Below are positions 1-5,787 of a DNA stretch of 5,886 bases, one piece after another. Source of the DNA: an uncultured Neisseriaceae bacterium. GTDB taxonomy: Bacteria; Pseudomonadota; Gammaproteobacteria; Burkholderiales; UBA11063. Under the pieces are notes generated by a model. That model made no database searches, was not told where the DNA came from, and saw nothing but the letters and a program-made list of their open reading frames with translations. How positions within the stretch are numbered: position 1 is the first letter of the stretch; each line of letters starts with the position of its first letter. The stretch covers positions 1 to 5,886 of the forward strand of contig CALFYC010000159.1 of the NCBI GenBank assembly GCA_937952895.1, read 5' to 3'. The position numbers were made by a program, and so were the translations under genes.

Positions 1-50
1 AAAGCACGCCGCCAGCGTTCAATCTGAGCCAGGATCAAACTCTTTCGTTT
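1..50 (-). rRNA. rrs: 16S ribosomal RNA, 5' end only (partial)
   Basis: Read on the minus strand, the sequence contains AGAGTTTGATCCTGGCTCAG followed by ATTGAACGCTGGCGGCGTGC, the nearly universal start of bacterial 16S rRNA (the classic 27F primer region). Aligning AGAGTTTGATC with nucleotide 8 of E. coli 16S puts the mature 5' end near position 50; this end is inferred and could be off by a few bases. The gene runs off the left edge, so only about 50 of its ~1500 nucleotides are present. The GTGCTTT that follows the conserved block is reminiscent of Neisseriales (Neisseria has ATGCTTT here), but this is too short for reliable taxonomy. Confidence 0.97.
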
Positions 51-58
51 TAATCTCT

Positions 59-70
59 GACTTTTCAGTC
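59..70 (-). other. Small leader hairpin with GAAA tetraloop next to the 16S start
   Basis: On the minus strand the sequence GACT-GAAA-AGTC forms a 4-bp stem closed by a GNRA-type tetraloop, about 9 bases before the inferred 16S 5' end. A register-shifted alternative (CTGA-AAAG-TCAG) is also possible. Such short hairpins occur near the pre-16S maturation site; a role in processing is inferred from position only. Confidence 0.4.
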
Positions 71-163
71 GCTAGACATACTTTCTTTGACGGAGATTCA
101 TATTTATACGTATTTACATACATACAAACATTTCTCTCTTTTTAATACTTTTACATATTTGTC

Positions 164-215
164 ATGTCATGCATATCTAACTTATATTTCTCAACATCAG
201 TTAGATGCATCACAT
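164..215 (-). other. Long imperfect hairpin in the rRNA leader
   Basis: Two inverted arms, 164-182 and 199-215, flank a 16-base loop. Pairing from the loop outwards: CTAACT with AGTTAG (6 bp), a two-base AT bulge on one arm, ATGCAT with ATGCAT (6 bp), one C-C mismatch, then ATGT with ACAT (4 bp). That is about 16 bp of pairing, well above what is expected by chance over so short a distance. It lies downstream of boxA and upstream of the 16S start, so it would form in the precursor RNA. Confidence 0.6.
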
Positions 216-230
216 TTATTGATTGTTAGC

Positions 231-242
231 TTGTTAAAGATC
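231..242 (-). promoter_or_regulatory. boxA antitermination element of the rRNA operon
   Basis: The minus strand reads GATCTTTAACAA, a close match to the proteobacterial rrn boxA (E. coli TGCTCTTTAACA). It lies about 45 bases after the inferred transcription start and about 180 bases before the 16S 5' end. In known rrn operons boxA RNA is bound by NusB-NusE(S10), preventing premature Rho termination of the untranslated rRNA transcript. Confidence 0.85.
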
Positions 243-253
243 TTTTATCCCTA

Positions 254-278
254 CTCAAAAAAGAACAACTTTTTTAAA
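254..278 (-). promoter_or_regulatory. boxB-like hairpin at the start of the rRNA transcript
   Basis: On the minus strand AAAAAAG, a TTGTT loop and CTTTTTT form a perfect 7-bp stem, extended by three more pairs (two of them G-U). It begins a few bases after the predicted transcription start and precedes boxA by about a dozen bases, the place where rrn boxB hairpins normally sit. The uridine run is part of the stem rather than a tail, so it is not a typical intrinsic terminator. The role is inferred from position. Confidence 0.55.
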
Positions 279-289
279 GTGAGAACGTG

Positions 290-319
290 ATTATATTAAA
301 TCTAAACCCCTTATGTCAA
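290..319 (-). promoter_or_regulatory. rRNA operon promoter (sigma70 type)
   Basis: The minus strand carries a perfect -35 box TTGACA (314-319) and a perfect -10 box TATAAT (290-295), separated by 18 bases. The transcription start is expected near 283. Immediately upstream (about 320-345) is an A/T-only-rich tract with AAAAAAG and AAAATAAA, resembling an UP element that contacts the alpha subunit C-terminal domain. A full-consensus promoter driving the 16S leader is what a strong rrn promoter should look like. Only one promoter is evident; I found no convincing second (P2) promoter in the leader. Confidence 0.9.
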
Positions 320-345
320 ATTTATTTTAGCTTTTTTATCTCACA
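320..345 (-). promoter_or_regulatory. UP-element-like A/T tract of the rRNA promoter
   Basis: Directly upstream of the -35 box the minus strand is made of A- and T-tracts (AAAAAAGCTAAAATAAATT) with only two G/C bases over about 20. This fits the composition and position of rrn UP elements, but the whole window is AT-rich, so the call rests mainly on position. Confidence 0.4.
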
Positions 346-349
346 TGAT

Positions 350-524
350 ACAACAGAGTATAAATATTATTCGTATAACCCTATCTATGGGCGTTCCCAT
401 AGGTAGAATTATTTGTCTTTATTTACCTATAAAAGACGTCTGGCAAACTGTTTGTGGAATAGAAATATATTTATCACTTCCTGATTTGCAATCCACACTT
501 TTACAATTTCAATTGGTGGCATTG
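350..524 (-). pseudogene. Possible decayed fragment of an IS1-type InsA transposase subunit
   Basis: Two minus-strand frames read consecutively resemble the N-terminal zinc-finger part of IS1-family InsA proteins. Positions 530-477 give SLQCHQLKL, a stop, then KCGLQIRK. After a frameshift near 484, SGSDKYI, then TVCQTSFIGK, a stop at 421-419, and RQIILPMGTPIDRVIRI follow. In IS1 InsA the comparable order is a CxxC finger, a glycine/lysine linker, an aromatic residue, a second finger and a helix-turn-helix of the form 'xIIxxxxxGxxxxxxARI'. If the match is real, the first cysteine of each finger has been lost and about ten residues after FIGK deleted. I made this comparison from memory, without alignment, so it may be coincidence in low-complexity DNA. 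No InsB part or inverted repeats are visible. A 62-codon open frame on the plus strand (345-533) overlaps it and looks like chance. Confidence 0.28.
381..406. repeat. Strong inverted repeat / hairpin upstream of the rRNA promoter
   Basis: CTATCTATGGG, loop CGTT and CCCATAGGTAG form an 11-bp stem with a single G-T wobble. It is the most stable local structure in this AT-rich intergenic stretch. On the plus strand it is followed by a T-rich run with interruptions (TTATTTGTCTTTATTT), so it could be a weak terminator in that direction. On the minus strand no T-run follows. It could also be a protein-binding palindrome or a relic of mobile DNA, since it lies within the possible InsA fragment. Confidence 0.6.
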
Positions 525-845
525 GAGGGATAAGACAAAATTTGTGCAATGTCAACTCTAGTTGTAATATATTGGTATAATTAGTGGAACATATGGGTTT
601 ATTGTTGATGTCAAATTATAATCAAGCAAAACACACTTTCATTTACTAGGAATGCCATATTATTTAGGCGACGAGTTACTCTATCAGAAATTTTTAATTT
701 GAATTCGCAAATAAATCTAAGCAAAAATATATTAGCTATAAATAAAAACTCCAAAATTAATTGAGTTTAAAATTAATCATCAAATCTTTATTGACTCATA
801 AGAAGAAATATATCAATTACTTATAAAAAAATTTGTATTTGTAAA
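407..845. other. Intergenic stretch without a recognisable intact gene
   Basis: Between the rRNA promoter region and the promoter of the acyl-CoA synthetase lies about 440 bases of very AT-rich DNA. Apart from the possible transposase fragment at its left end, an isolated extended -10 sequence at 573-581 and a short direct repeat (AAAATTAAT at 753-761 and 769-777), I see nothing I can assign. Stops are frequent in all frames, and the few open stretches lack both a ribosome-binding site and recognisable motifs. It may be degraded sequence. Confidence 0.6.
573..581 (+). promoter_or_regulatory. Orphan extended -10 box (weak candidate promoter)
   Basis: TGGTATAAT is a perfect TGn-TATAAT extended -10 element. 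The -35 position (about 553-558, CAACTC) has no useful match. If active, it would start a transcript about 340 bases upstream of the acyl-CoA synthetase, giving either a long 5' leader or a separate short RNA. In AT-rich DNA such matches arise by chance, so confidence is low. Confidence 0.25.
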
Positions 846-874
846 TTCATTAACTATTTTTTATCTGTTATAAT
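846..874 (+). promoter_or_regulatory. Promoter of the acyl-CoA synthetase-gltX-alr unit
   Basis: A perfect -10 box TATAAT (869-874) is preceded by TG at 866-867, making an extended -10 element (TGTTATAAT). A poor -35 match TTCATT (846-851) sits 17 bases upstream; the extended -10 would compensate for it. Transcription would start near 881, leaving a leader of about 44 bases before the ATG at 925. No operator-like symmetry was seen. It is the only good promoter close upstream of the three tightly packed genes. Confidence 0.6.
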
Positions 875-924
875 TCCTCTCTATAAATTATTTTAAAGTC
901 TTACTAACCTTAAGAAAGCTGATT

Positions 925-2487
925 ATGCAATACTGTTCGTATAAGAATTTTTATGACATTATAGAAAATAACGCAATAAAATCACCCAAAAAAACGATCA
1001 TTTCACAAAATGATTTAAAGATTAATAATCATGAATTTAAAATCCGAGTTGATGCAGTGGCACAATTTTTAAAAGATCAAGGAATTCAGTCAAAAGATAA
1101 AGTAGCTCTTATAATGTCAAATAGCTGGCAATTTATCGTAAATGTATTTGCTGTGAGTAAATTAGGCGCTATTGCTGTCCCTATTAACAATTTTCTAAAA
1201 GAAGAAGAGTTTGCATATATTGTTAACGATTGCCAAGCTAAATTTGCTTTTATTTCACACAAATTTATCGAACAAACTAAATCATTATTAGTTAGGACTG
1301 GTCTAAATAAAATCACCTGGGTTGAAGGTGATAGCTTAAAAAACGAAAAAAACCTAAGTTACGAGGATGCAATAAGCACTAAAATCGAACCTAAATTTAA
1401 ATCAACCTCTAAGTTAGACGACACTGCATTCATTGTCTATACTTCAGGCACTACAGGAAAACCCAAAGGTGCCATGTTATCCTATAAAAATATTCTATCT
1501 AATGGAATTGGATGCTTAGATATTATGAATATTAAAAAAGGCTTAACTATGCTAAGCTATCTACCCATGTTTCATGCCTTCTCTTTAACTGCAACAGTTT
1601 TTACACCAATTCTAAGTAATGGTGAAGTGGTTGTATTTACCTCAATGAGTAGCAAAAAAGATTTCAAATATTTACTTAAAATGCTACTATTTAAGCGTTG
1701 TAAATATTTTACAGGTGTGCCTGATATATTTAGTGCCATGGCACGTGCTAAATTACCTTGGTATTTTCATTGGTTTCATAATGTTATTGGTTTTATTTCT
1801 GGAGCTGCCCCATTATCTGAAGAAGTTCAACGCCGCTTTACTGAAAAATTTAAACGAGGGACTTTATATCAAGGGTATGGAATTAGCGAATGTTCACCAA
1901 TTGTTTCATCTAATGCTCCTAAAGCTCATAAAATAGGATCTGTTGGCAGACCTTTAAAAGGTTATCAAGTAAAAATTTTTGATGAAAATATGCACGAATT
2001 GCCACTTGGTGAAGTTGGCGAAATTTGCGTTAAAGGTGATTGTGTAATGCAAGGTTATTACAATCGACCAGATGAAACAGCCGAAGCAATTATTGATGGT
2101 TGGTTTAAAACTGGTGATTTAGGTAAACTAGATACTGATGGATTTATTTTCATTGTTGATCGTAAAAAAGATTTAATTATCCACAAAGGTATGAATATTT
2201 ACCCTCGTGAAATCGAAGAAATTTTATATACACATGAAAAGATTAATGCATGTGCTATTGTGGGTCTTAAAGATTCCGAAAGTAATGAAGTTCCAATTGC
2301 ATATATTGAGCTTAAAGAAGATCAGTTATTAACTGAAAATGAAATTAAAGAATTTTTAAAACCTCATTTAGCTGTTTTCAAAATGCCACGTAAAGTATAT
2401 TTTATGGAAAAATTACCACGTAATGCTACTGGTAAAATTCTAAAACGCGAATTACGTGATATAGCTCAACAAGAAGCTAAAAGTTAA
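925..2487 (+). CDS. AMP-forming fatty-acyl-CoA synthetase (FadD/LcfB-like)
   Basis: A 520-residue member of the ANL (acyl/aryl-CoA synthetase, NRPS adenylation, luciferase) superfamily. These enzymes activate a carboxylic acid with ATP to an acyl-AMP, then transfer the acyl group to coenzyme A. Visible motifs, in order: the phosphate-binding loop YTSGTTGKPKG at 172-182; LPMFHAFSLT at 213-222; GYGISECSP at 317-325, binding adenine; GWFKTGDLG at 392-400, with the ribose-binding Asp398; the hinge/A8 segment DRKKDLIIHKGMNIYPREIE at 412-431; and PRNATGKILKREL at 498-510, with catalytic Lys504. Overall it resembles Bacillus LcfB (about 513 residues), suggesting a medium- or long-chain fatty acid substrate, but the acyl specificity cannot be read from sequence and another carboxylate is possible. 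No signal peptide or membrane segment is seen, so it should be cytosolic or peripherally membrane-bound. AAGAAAG at 912-918 is a modest ribosome-binding site for the ATG at 925. It is the first gene of a probable operon with gltX. Confidence 0.93.
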   Translation: MQYCSYKNFYDIIENNAIKSPKKTIISQNDLKINNHEFKIRVDAVAQFLKDQGIQSKDKVALIMSNSWQFIVNVFAVSKLGAIAVPINNFLKEEEFAYIVNDCQAKFAFISHKFIEQTKSLLVRTGLNKITWVEGDSLKNEKNLSYEDAISTKIEPKFKSTSKLDDTAFIVYTSGTTGKPKGAMLSYKNILSNGIGCLDIMNIKKGLTMLSYLPMFHAFSLTATVFTPILSNGEVVVFTSMSSKKDFKYLLKMLLFKRCKYFTGVPDIFSAMARAKLPWYFHWFHNVIGFISGAAPLSEEVQRRFTEKFKRGTLYQGYGISECSPIVSSNAPKAHKIGSVGRPLKGYQVKIFDENMHELPLGEVGEICVKGDCVMQGYYNRPDETAEAIIDGWFKTGDLGKLDTDGFIFIVDRKKDLIIHKGMNIYPREIEEILYTHEKINACAIVGLKDSESNEVPIAYIELKEDQLLTENEIKEFLKPHLAVFKMPRKVYFMEKLPRNATGKILKRELRDIAQQEAKS

Positions 2488-2501
2488 TTTAGGAAGTTAG
2501 T

Positions 2502-3878
2502 ATGATCAGAACTAGATTTGCTCCTTCACCGACTGGATTTTTACATATTGGTGGTGCCAGAACAGCTTTATTTTGTTGGGCCCATTCAAGGAAAAATAAT
2601 GGCAAGTTTATTTTACGTATTGAAGATACCGACTTAGAACGCTCAACCCAAGCATCAGTTGATAGTATTATTGATGCTATGAATTGGCTAAATCTTGATT
2701 ATGACGAAGGTCCATTTTATCAAACTAAACGTATGGAGCGTTACCAGGAAATGATAAAGCAATTATTAGATTCAGGTCACGCCTATCGCTGTTATTGCAC
2801 TAAAGAAGAACTTAATCAAATGCGTGAAGAACAAAAAGCCCAAGGTTTAAAAGCAAAATATGATAGACGATGTCTAAATAAAGAAACTCATGATAATAAT
2901 AAGCCATATGTGATACGTTTTAAGAACCCAACTGGAGGTAGTGTAGTTTGGCACGATTTAGTTAAAGGTAAGATTGAAATTAGTAATCAAGAGTTAGATG
3001 ATTTAATTATTGCTAGAAGTGATGGTTCCCCAACTTATAACTTTTGTGTTGTAGTAGATGACCTTGATATGAAGATTAGTCATGTGATTCGAGGTGATGA
3101 TCATATCAATAATACTCCAAGACAAATCAATATTTTTAAAGCATTTAACCAAGAAGTTCCGCTTTATGCTCATGTTCCTATGATTTTACGTGATGATGGA
3201 CAAAAAATGTCTAAACGTACAGATGCGGTTAGTGTAATGCAATATAAAGATATGGGGATTTTACCAGAAGCATTATTAAACTACTTAGCACGATTATGTT
3301 GGGGCCATGGCGATAATGAGATATTTACTATGCAGGAATTTTTAGAGTGGTTTAATCTTGAACATGTATCTAGTTCACCAGCCCGTTTTGATATTAAAAA
3401 ATTATTTTGGGTGAATTCGAATCATATTAAGATGAAAGATAATCATGAGTTAGCGGCATTAGTAATAGAAATTTTAAACCAAAAAAATATTCAAGTGAAG
3501 GAAAGCCCCAAATTAGTTGATGTTATTCAATTAGTTAAATCTCGTTCAGATAATTTAAATAGTTTGGCTGCAGAATGTAGTTATTTTTATAATAAATTTA
3601 TTCCAACTGCCGAAGAAATTAACCAATATCTAACTAATGATGCGTTAGTAATTTTGAATAAATTCACAAATGAATTAATTAATTTAACTTCGTGGGATCT
3701 TCAAAGTATTAAAGATTTAATTAAAAATTTCTGTGCTAATGAAAATATTAAAATGCCACAACTTGGTATGCCAATTCGCCTTAAAATTTGTGGCACCAAA
3801 AATACTCCGTCATTTGATGAGGTTATTCATCTTTTAGGTAAAACTGAAGTTATTGCAAGATTAACTCCAAATGCATAA
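2502..3878 (+). CDS. gltX: Glutamyl-tRNA synthetase (class I aminoacyl-tRNA synthetase)
   Basis: Charges tRNA-Glu with glutamate using ATP, for translation and possibly tetrapyrrole synthesis. The 458-residue protein follows the E. coli GltX pattern closely. TRFAPSPTGFLHIGG at 4-18 contains the HIGH-type motif (HIGG); FILRIEDTDLERS is at 36-48; DGSPTYNFCVVVDD at 174-187; HVIRGDDHINNTPRQ at 194-208; and the KMSKR loop at 235-239 (DGQKMSKR). The helical anticodon-binding part fills about 300-458 and ends around the IHLLGKTEVIARL segment, about a dozen residues earlier than the E. coli protein (471). In the zinc-binding insert Cys97, Cys99 and Cys124 match E. coli Cys98, Cys100 and Cys125. The fourth ligand (E. 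coli His127) is Asn126, although His130 is nearby. Whether it is discriminating (tRNA-Glu only) or also charges tRNA-Gln cannot be told from this. AGGAAG (2491-2496) lies 5 bases before the ATG. The gene starts 14 bases after the acyl-CoA synthetase stop and overlaps alr by 8 bases. Confidence 0.97.
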   Translation: MIRTRFAPSPTGFLHIGGARTALFCWAHSRKNNGKFILRIEDTDLERSTQASVDSIIDAMNWLNLDYDEGPFYQTKRMERYQEMIKQLLDSGHAYRCYCTKEELNQMREEQKAQGLKAKYDRRCLNKETHDNNKPYVIRFKNPTGGSVVWHDLVKGKIEISNQELDDLIIARSDGSPTYNFCVVVDDLDMKISHVIRGDDHINNTPRQINIFKAFNQEVPLYAHVPMILRDDGQKMSKRTDAVSVMQYKDMGILPEALLNYLARLCWGHGDNEIFTMQEFLEWFNLEHVSSSPARFDIKKLFWVNSNHIKMKDNHELAALVIEILNQKNIQVKESPKLVDVIQLVKSRSDNLNSLAAECSYFYNKFIPTAEEINQYLTNDALVILNKFTNELINLTSWDLQSIKDLIKNFCANENIKMPQLGMPIRLKICGTKNTPSFDEVIHLLGKTEVIARLTPNA

Positions 3879-4977
3879 TGCGGTTATTCATATAAATAGT
3901 AAGCAATTAATTACTAATCTTACAATTATTCGTAAACAAACTAATCAAGCTAAATTATGTTTACCAGTTAAAGCTAATGCTTACGGACATGGTTTAGTTG
4001 CAGTTTCACAAATTGTCGAACCATTTGTTGACTATATTGCTGTTGCATGTGTTGATGAAGGTGTCAAACTAAGACAAAATGGTATTACAAAGCCAATATT
4101 AGTTTTTGGTGCATTTAGTGAAATGCAAATCACCGATTTAATTAATTATAATTTAGAAATAACTTTATCTTCACTCTTTAAAGCTCGCTTATTAATTGAT
4201 TATTGCATAAAAATGCAAAAGAATGCTTTGGTGCATATTAAAGTTGATACCGGAATGAATCGAATTGGCGTACGTCCAGAAAATGCTAAAAAGCTTATTG
4301 ATTTTGTTCTAGAACATAAATGTATTAAATTAGTTGGGGTTTATTCACATTTTGCAAGTAGTAATCAAGCCGGTGATCTATTTACTATGGAACAAATTAA
4401 TAAATTTAAAGAAATTACAACATATGTAAAAAGCCAGGACCATAATATTATTTGTCATATCGCTAATTCAGGAGGGGTGTGCAATTTTCCGGAATCATAT
4501 TTTGATATGGTAAGACCAGGAATAATGGTTTATGGTTATTTACCTAATATTCTACCTTCAAACTCACCGTTTAATCAGATACGTCCATGCTTTAATCTAA
4601 AATCAAGAATAGTTTATTTTAAAACAGTAGCTAAAGGCCAAGGAATTAGTTACGATCATAAATATATTACAACTGAACAGACTCGAGTTGTAACTATCCC
4701 AATTGGTTATGGTGATGGTTATCGAAGATCATTATCTAATATTGGTGAAGTCATTATACATGGTCATAAATACACGATTAGTGGCACTATTTGTATGGAC
4801 ATGTTCATGGTTGATATTGGCCCTCATGGCCATTGCAATATTGATGATGAAGTAGTTTTAATTGGCACTCAGGGTGATCAAGAAATAACTTTAGAAAGTA
4901 TTGCCAATAAATGTAACACCATCACCTATGAAATATTATGTGATTTTAATGATAGAATTCCAAGAATTTATTATTAA
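3871..4977 (+). CDS. alr: Alanine racemase (PLP-dependent, fold type III)
   Basis: Interconverts L- and D-alanine in the cytosol, supplying D-alanine for peptidoglycan. The 368 residues match the usual Alr length. The N-terminal TIM-barrel carries the PLP lysine in LPVKANAYGHG (Lys34, with Tyr38). VHIKVDTGMNRIGV (121-134) contains Lys124, the position that is carbamylated in Geobacillus Alr, and Arg131. HIANSGG (196-202) supplies the phosphate-binding Ser200. VRPGIMVYG (214-222) supplies Arg215, expected to contact the pyridine nitrogen. In the C-terminal beta domain GISYDHKY (258-265) provides the second catalytic base Tyr261, followed by IPIGYGDGYRR (276-286) and GTICMDMFMVDIG (305-317). 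The ATG lies inside the last codons of gltX (ATGCATAA, 8-base overlap), with no clear Shine-Dalgarno before it, suggesting translation coupled to gltX. This start gives the expected N-terminus ahead of the PLP lysine; no alternative start nearby is better. It converges on xth with a 6-base gap. Confidence 0.97.
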   Translation: MHNAVIHINSKQLITNLTIIRKQTNQAKLCLPVKANAYGHGLVAVSQIVEPFVDYIAVACVDEGVKLRQNGITKPILVFGAFSEMQITDLINYNLEITLSSLFKARLLIDYCIKMQKNALVHIKVDTGMNRIGVRPENAKKLIDFVLEHKCIKLVGVYSHFASSNQAGDLFTMEQINKFKEITTYVKSQDHNIICHIANSGGVCNFPESYFDMVRPGIMVYGYLPNILPSNSPFNQIRPCFNLKSRIVYFKTVAKGQGISYDHKYITTEQTRVVTIPIGYGDGYRRSLSNIGEVIIHGHKYTISGTICMDMFMVDIGPHGHCNIDDEVVLIGTQGDQEITLESIANKCNTITYEILCDFNDRIPRIYY

Positions 4978-5000
4978 TATTGTCTATAAGTGAATAATAA
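4968..5000. other. A/T-only inverted repeat at the convergent alr/xth ends
   Basis: TTATTATT (4968-4975) and AATAATAA (4993-5000) are perfect 8-base inverted arms with a 17-base loop. They span the last codons of both genes. All pairs are A-T, so the hairpin would be weak and is not a classical terminator. No GC-rich stem followed by a T-run occurs at this junction. It may be a poor bidirectional terminator or just low-complexity sequence. Confidence 0.25.
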
Positions 5001-5745
5001 CTGGAGCATGATCTGACGGTCTTTCGTTTTTACGTGGCTCTATATCAATAGTGCAATTCTTAGCCACATATTTTAAAGCCTCGCTAATTAAAATATGATC
5101 AATCCGAATTCCCATTTTACGCCTAAATGCCATACTTCGATAATCCCACCAGCTATATTGTTTAGCTTCATTGTTAAAAATTCGAAAACTATCATGAAGA
5201 CCCAATTCTAAAATATCAAAAAATGCTTTACGTTCAATTTCTGAACATAAAATGCCGCCTTCTAATGCTATTGGATCATAAATATCGATATCATGAGGTG
5301 CAATATTAAAATCCCCCAATACCATCAATTGGGGATGCTGTTTTAATTCTAAATCAATATATTTATGTAATTCTTTTAACCAATTTTGTTTATAGAGATA
5401 TTTTTCACTAACAATACTCTCTCCATTAACCACATAAACACAAATTATACGAATTCCATTAATCGTTGCGCTAATTACTCTCTTTTGTTGGTCATCATAT
5501 CCCGGAATATCATGCACTACATTATCAATAGCTAATTTAGAAATTATTGCTACACCATTATATGTTCTTTGACCATTGTATACACATTGATAACCTAAAT
5601 TTTTAAATTCATCAATCGGAAAATTCATATTATCTAATTTTAACTCTTGTAATGCTAATACATCACAATTTGAAGTTTTTAACCAATCAATTACTTGAGG
5701 CAATCTCACTTTTAATGAATTAACGTTCCATGTAGCTATCTGCAT
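4984..5745 (-). CDS. xth: Exonuclease III / AP endonuclease (ExoIII-APE1 family, NApe-like)
   Basis: A 253-residue Mg2+-dependent DNA repair nuclease of the endonuclease/exonuclease/phosphatase fold. It should cut 5' to abasic sites in base-excision repair and may also act as a 3'-5' exonuclease or 3'-phosphatase. Conserved residues are all present: Asn7 (TWNVNSL), Glu34 (LQELK) binding metal, YNGVAIISK at 62-70, Tyr104 (VYVVNGE), Asp145 and Asn147 (GDFNIAP), YSWWDYR at 197-203, Asp216 (RIDHIL), and the Asp245-His246 pair (SDHAPV). TWNVNSLKVRLPQV, the TYNGVAI block and VNGE resemble the Neisseria NApe protein more than E. coli XthA, judging from memory. The length is typical, without the N-terminal extension of eukaryotic APE1. 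AGGA (plus-strand 5752-5755) lies 6 bases before the ATG. The gene has its own promoter and is convergent with alr, so it is not part of that operon. Confidence 0.95.
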   Translation of the reverse strand: MQIATWNVNSLKVRLPQVIDWLKTSNCDVLALQELKLDNMNFPIDEFKNLGYQCVYNGQRTYNGVAIISKLAIDNVVHDIPGYDDQQKRVISATINGIRIICVYVVNGESIVSEKYLYKQNWLKELHKYIDLELKQHPQLMVLGDFNIAPHDIDIYDPIALEGGILCSEIERKAFFDILELGLHDSFRIFNNEAKQYSWWDYRSMAFRRKMGIRIDHILISEALKYVAKNCTIDIEPRKNERPSDHAPVIIHL

Positions 5746-5787
5746 AATAAATCCTAAATAATTTAATGATTAATTTTTAGATGCGGC

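Larger units (their letters stand above)
51..284 (-). ncRNA. rRNA operon leader (5' external transcribed spacer)
   Basis: This is the transcribed spacer between the rRNA promoter (-10 box at 290-295) and the 16S 5' end. It is very AT-rich and carries, in transcription order, a boxB-like hairpin, a boxA sequence, a long imperfect hairpin and a small GAAA-capped hairpin beside the 16S start. This is the usual order for proteobacterial rrn leaders, where boxB/boxA recruit the Nus antitermination complex and leader sequences assist 16S folding and RNase III processing. The downstream partner of the processing stem lies outside the window. A 67-codon open frame on the plus strand (87-290) overlaps this leader. 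Its sequence has no recognisable domain and I regard it as chance. Confidence 0.85.

Noticed and set aside
254..278. Intrinsic terminator in the rRNA leader
   Set aside because: The U-run is inside the stem rather than after it, and the position directly after the promoter fits a boxB-like element better.
87..290. 67-codon plus-strand open frame across the rRNA leader
   Set aside because: It lies antisense to the rRNA leader, has no ribosome-binding site, a low-complexity composition rich in Tyr/His/Leu and no motif.
345..533. 62-codon plus-strand open frame in the intergenic region
   Set aside because: No Shine-Dalgarno, no recognisable domain, and it runs through the strong hairpin. The minus strand of the same DNA gives a more suggestive (though weak) match to a decayed transposase.
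612..772. About 50 codons open on the minus strand without an ATG at the front (contains ISDRVTRRLNNMAF)
   Set aside because: It could only start at TTG, has no ribosome-binding site, and I recognise no family; chance or degraded sequence is as likely.
753..777. AAAATTAAT direct repeat (two copies, 16-base period)
   Set aside because: Only two copies of an A/T-only 9-mer in AT-rich DNA; not enough for an iteron or binding-site array.
791..819. TTGACT as a -35 box for the acyl-CoA synthetase operon
   Set aside because: No -10-like sequence lies 16-18 bases downstream; the TATAAT at 869 is much too far away.
1086..1316. 76-codon minus-strand open frame inside the acyl-CoA synthetase
   Set aside because: Shadow of the real gene, which has all its family motifs in the other strand.
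1715..1936. 73-codon plus-strand open frame in another frame of the acyl-CoA synthetase
   Set aside because: Overlaps conserved catalytic segments of the real frame and has no motif of its own.
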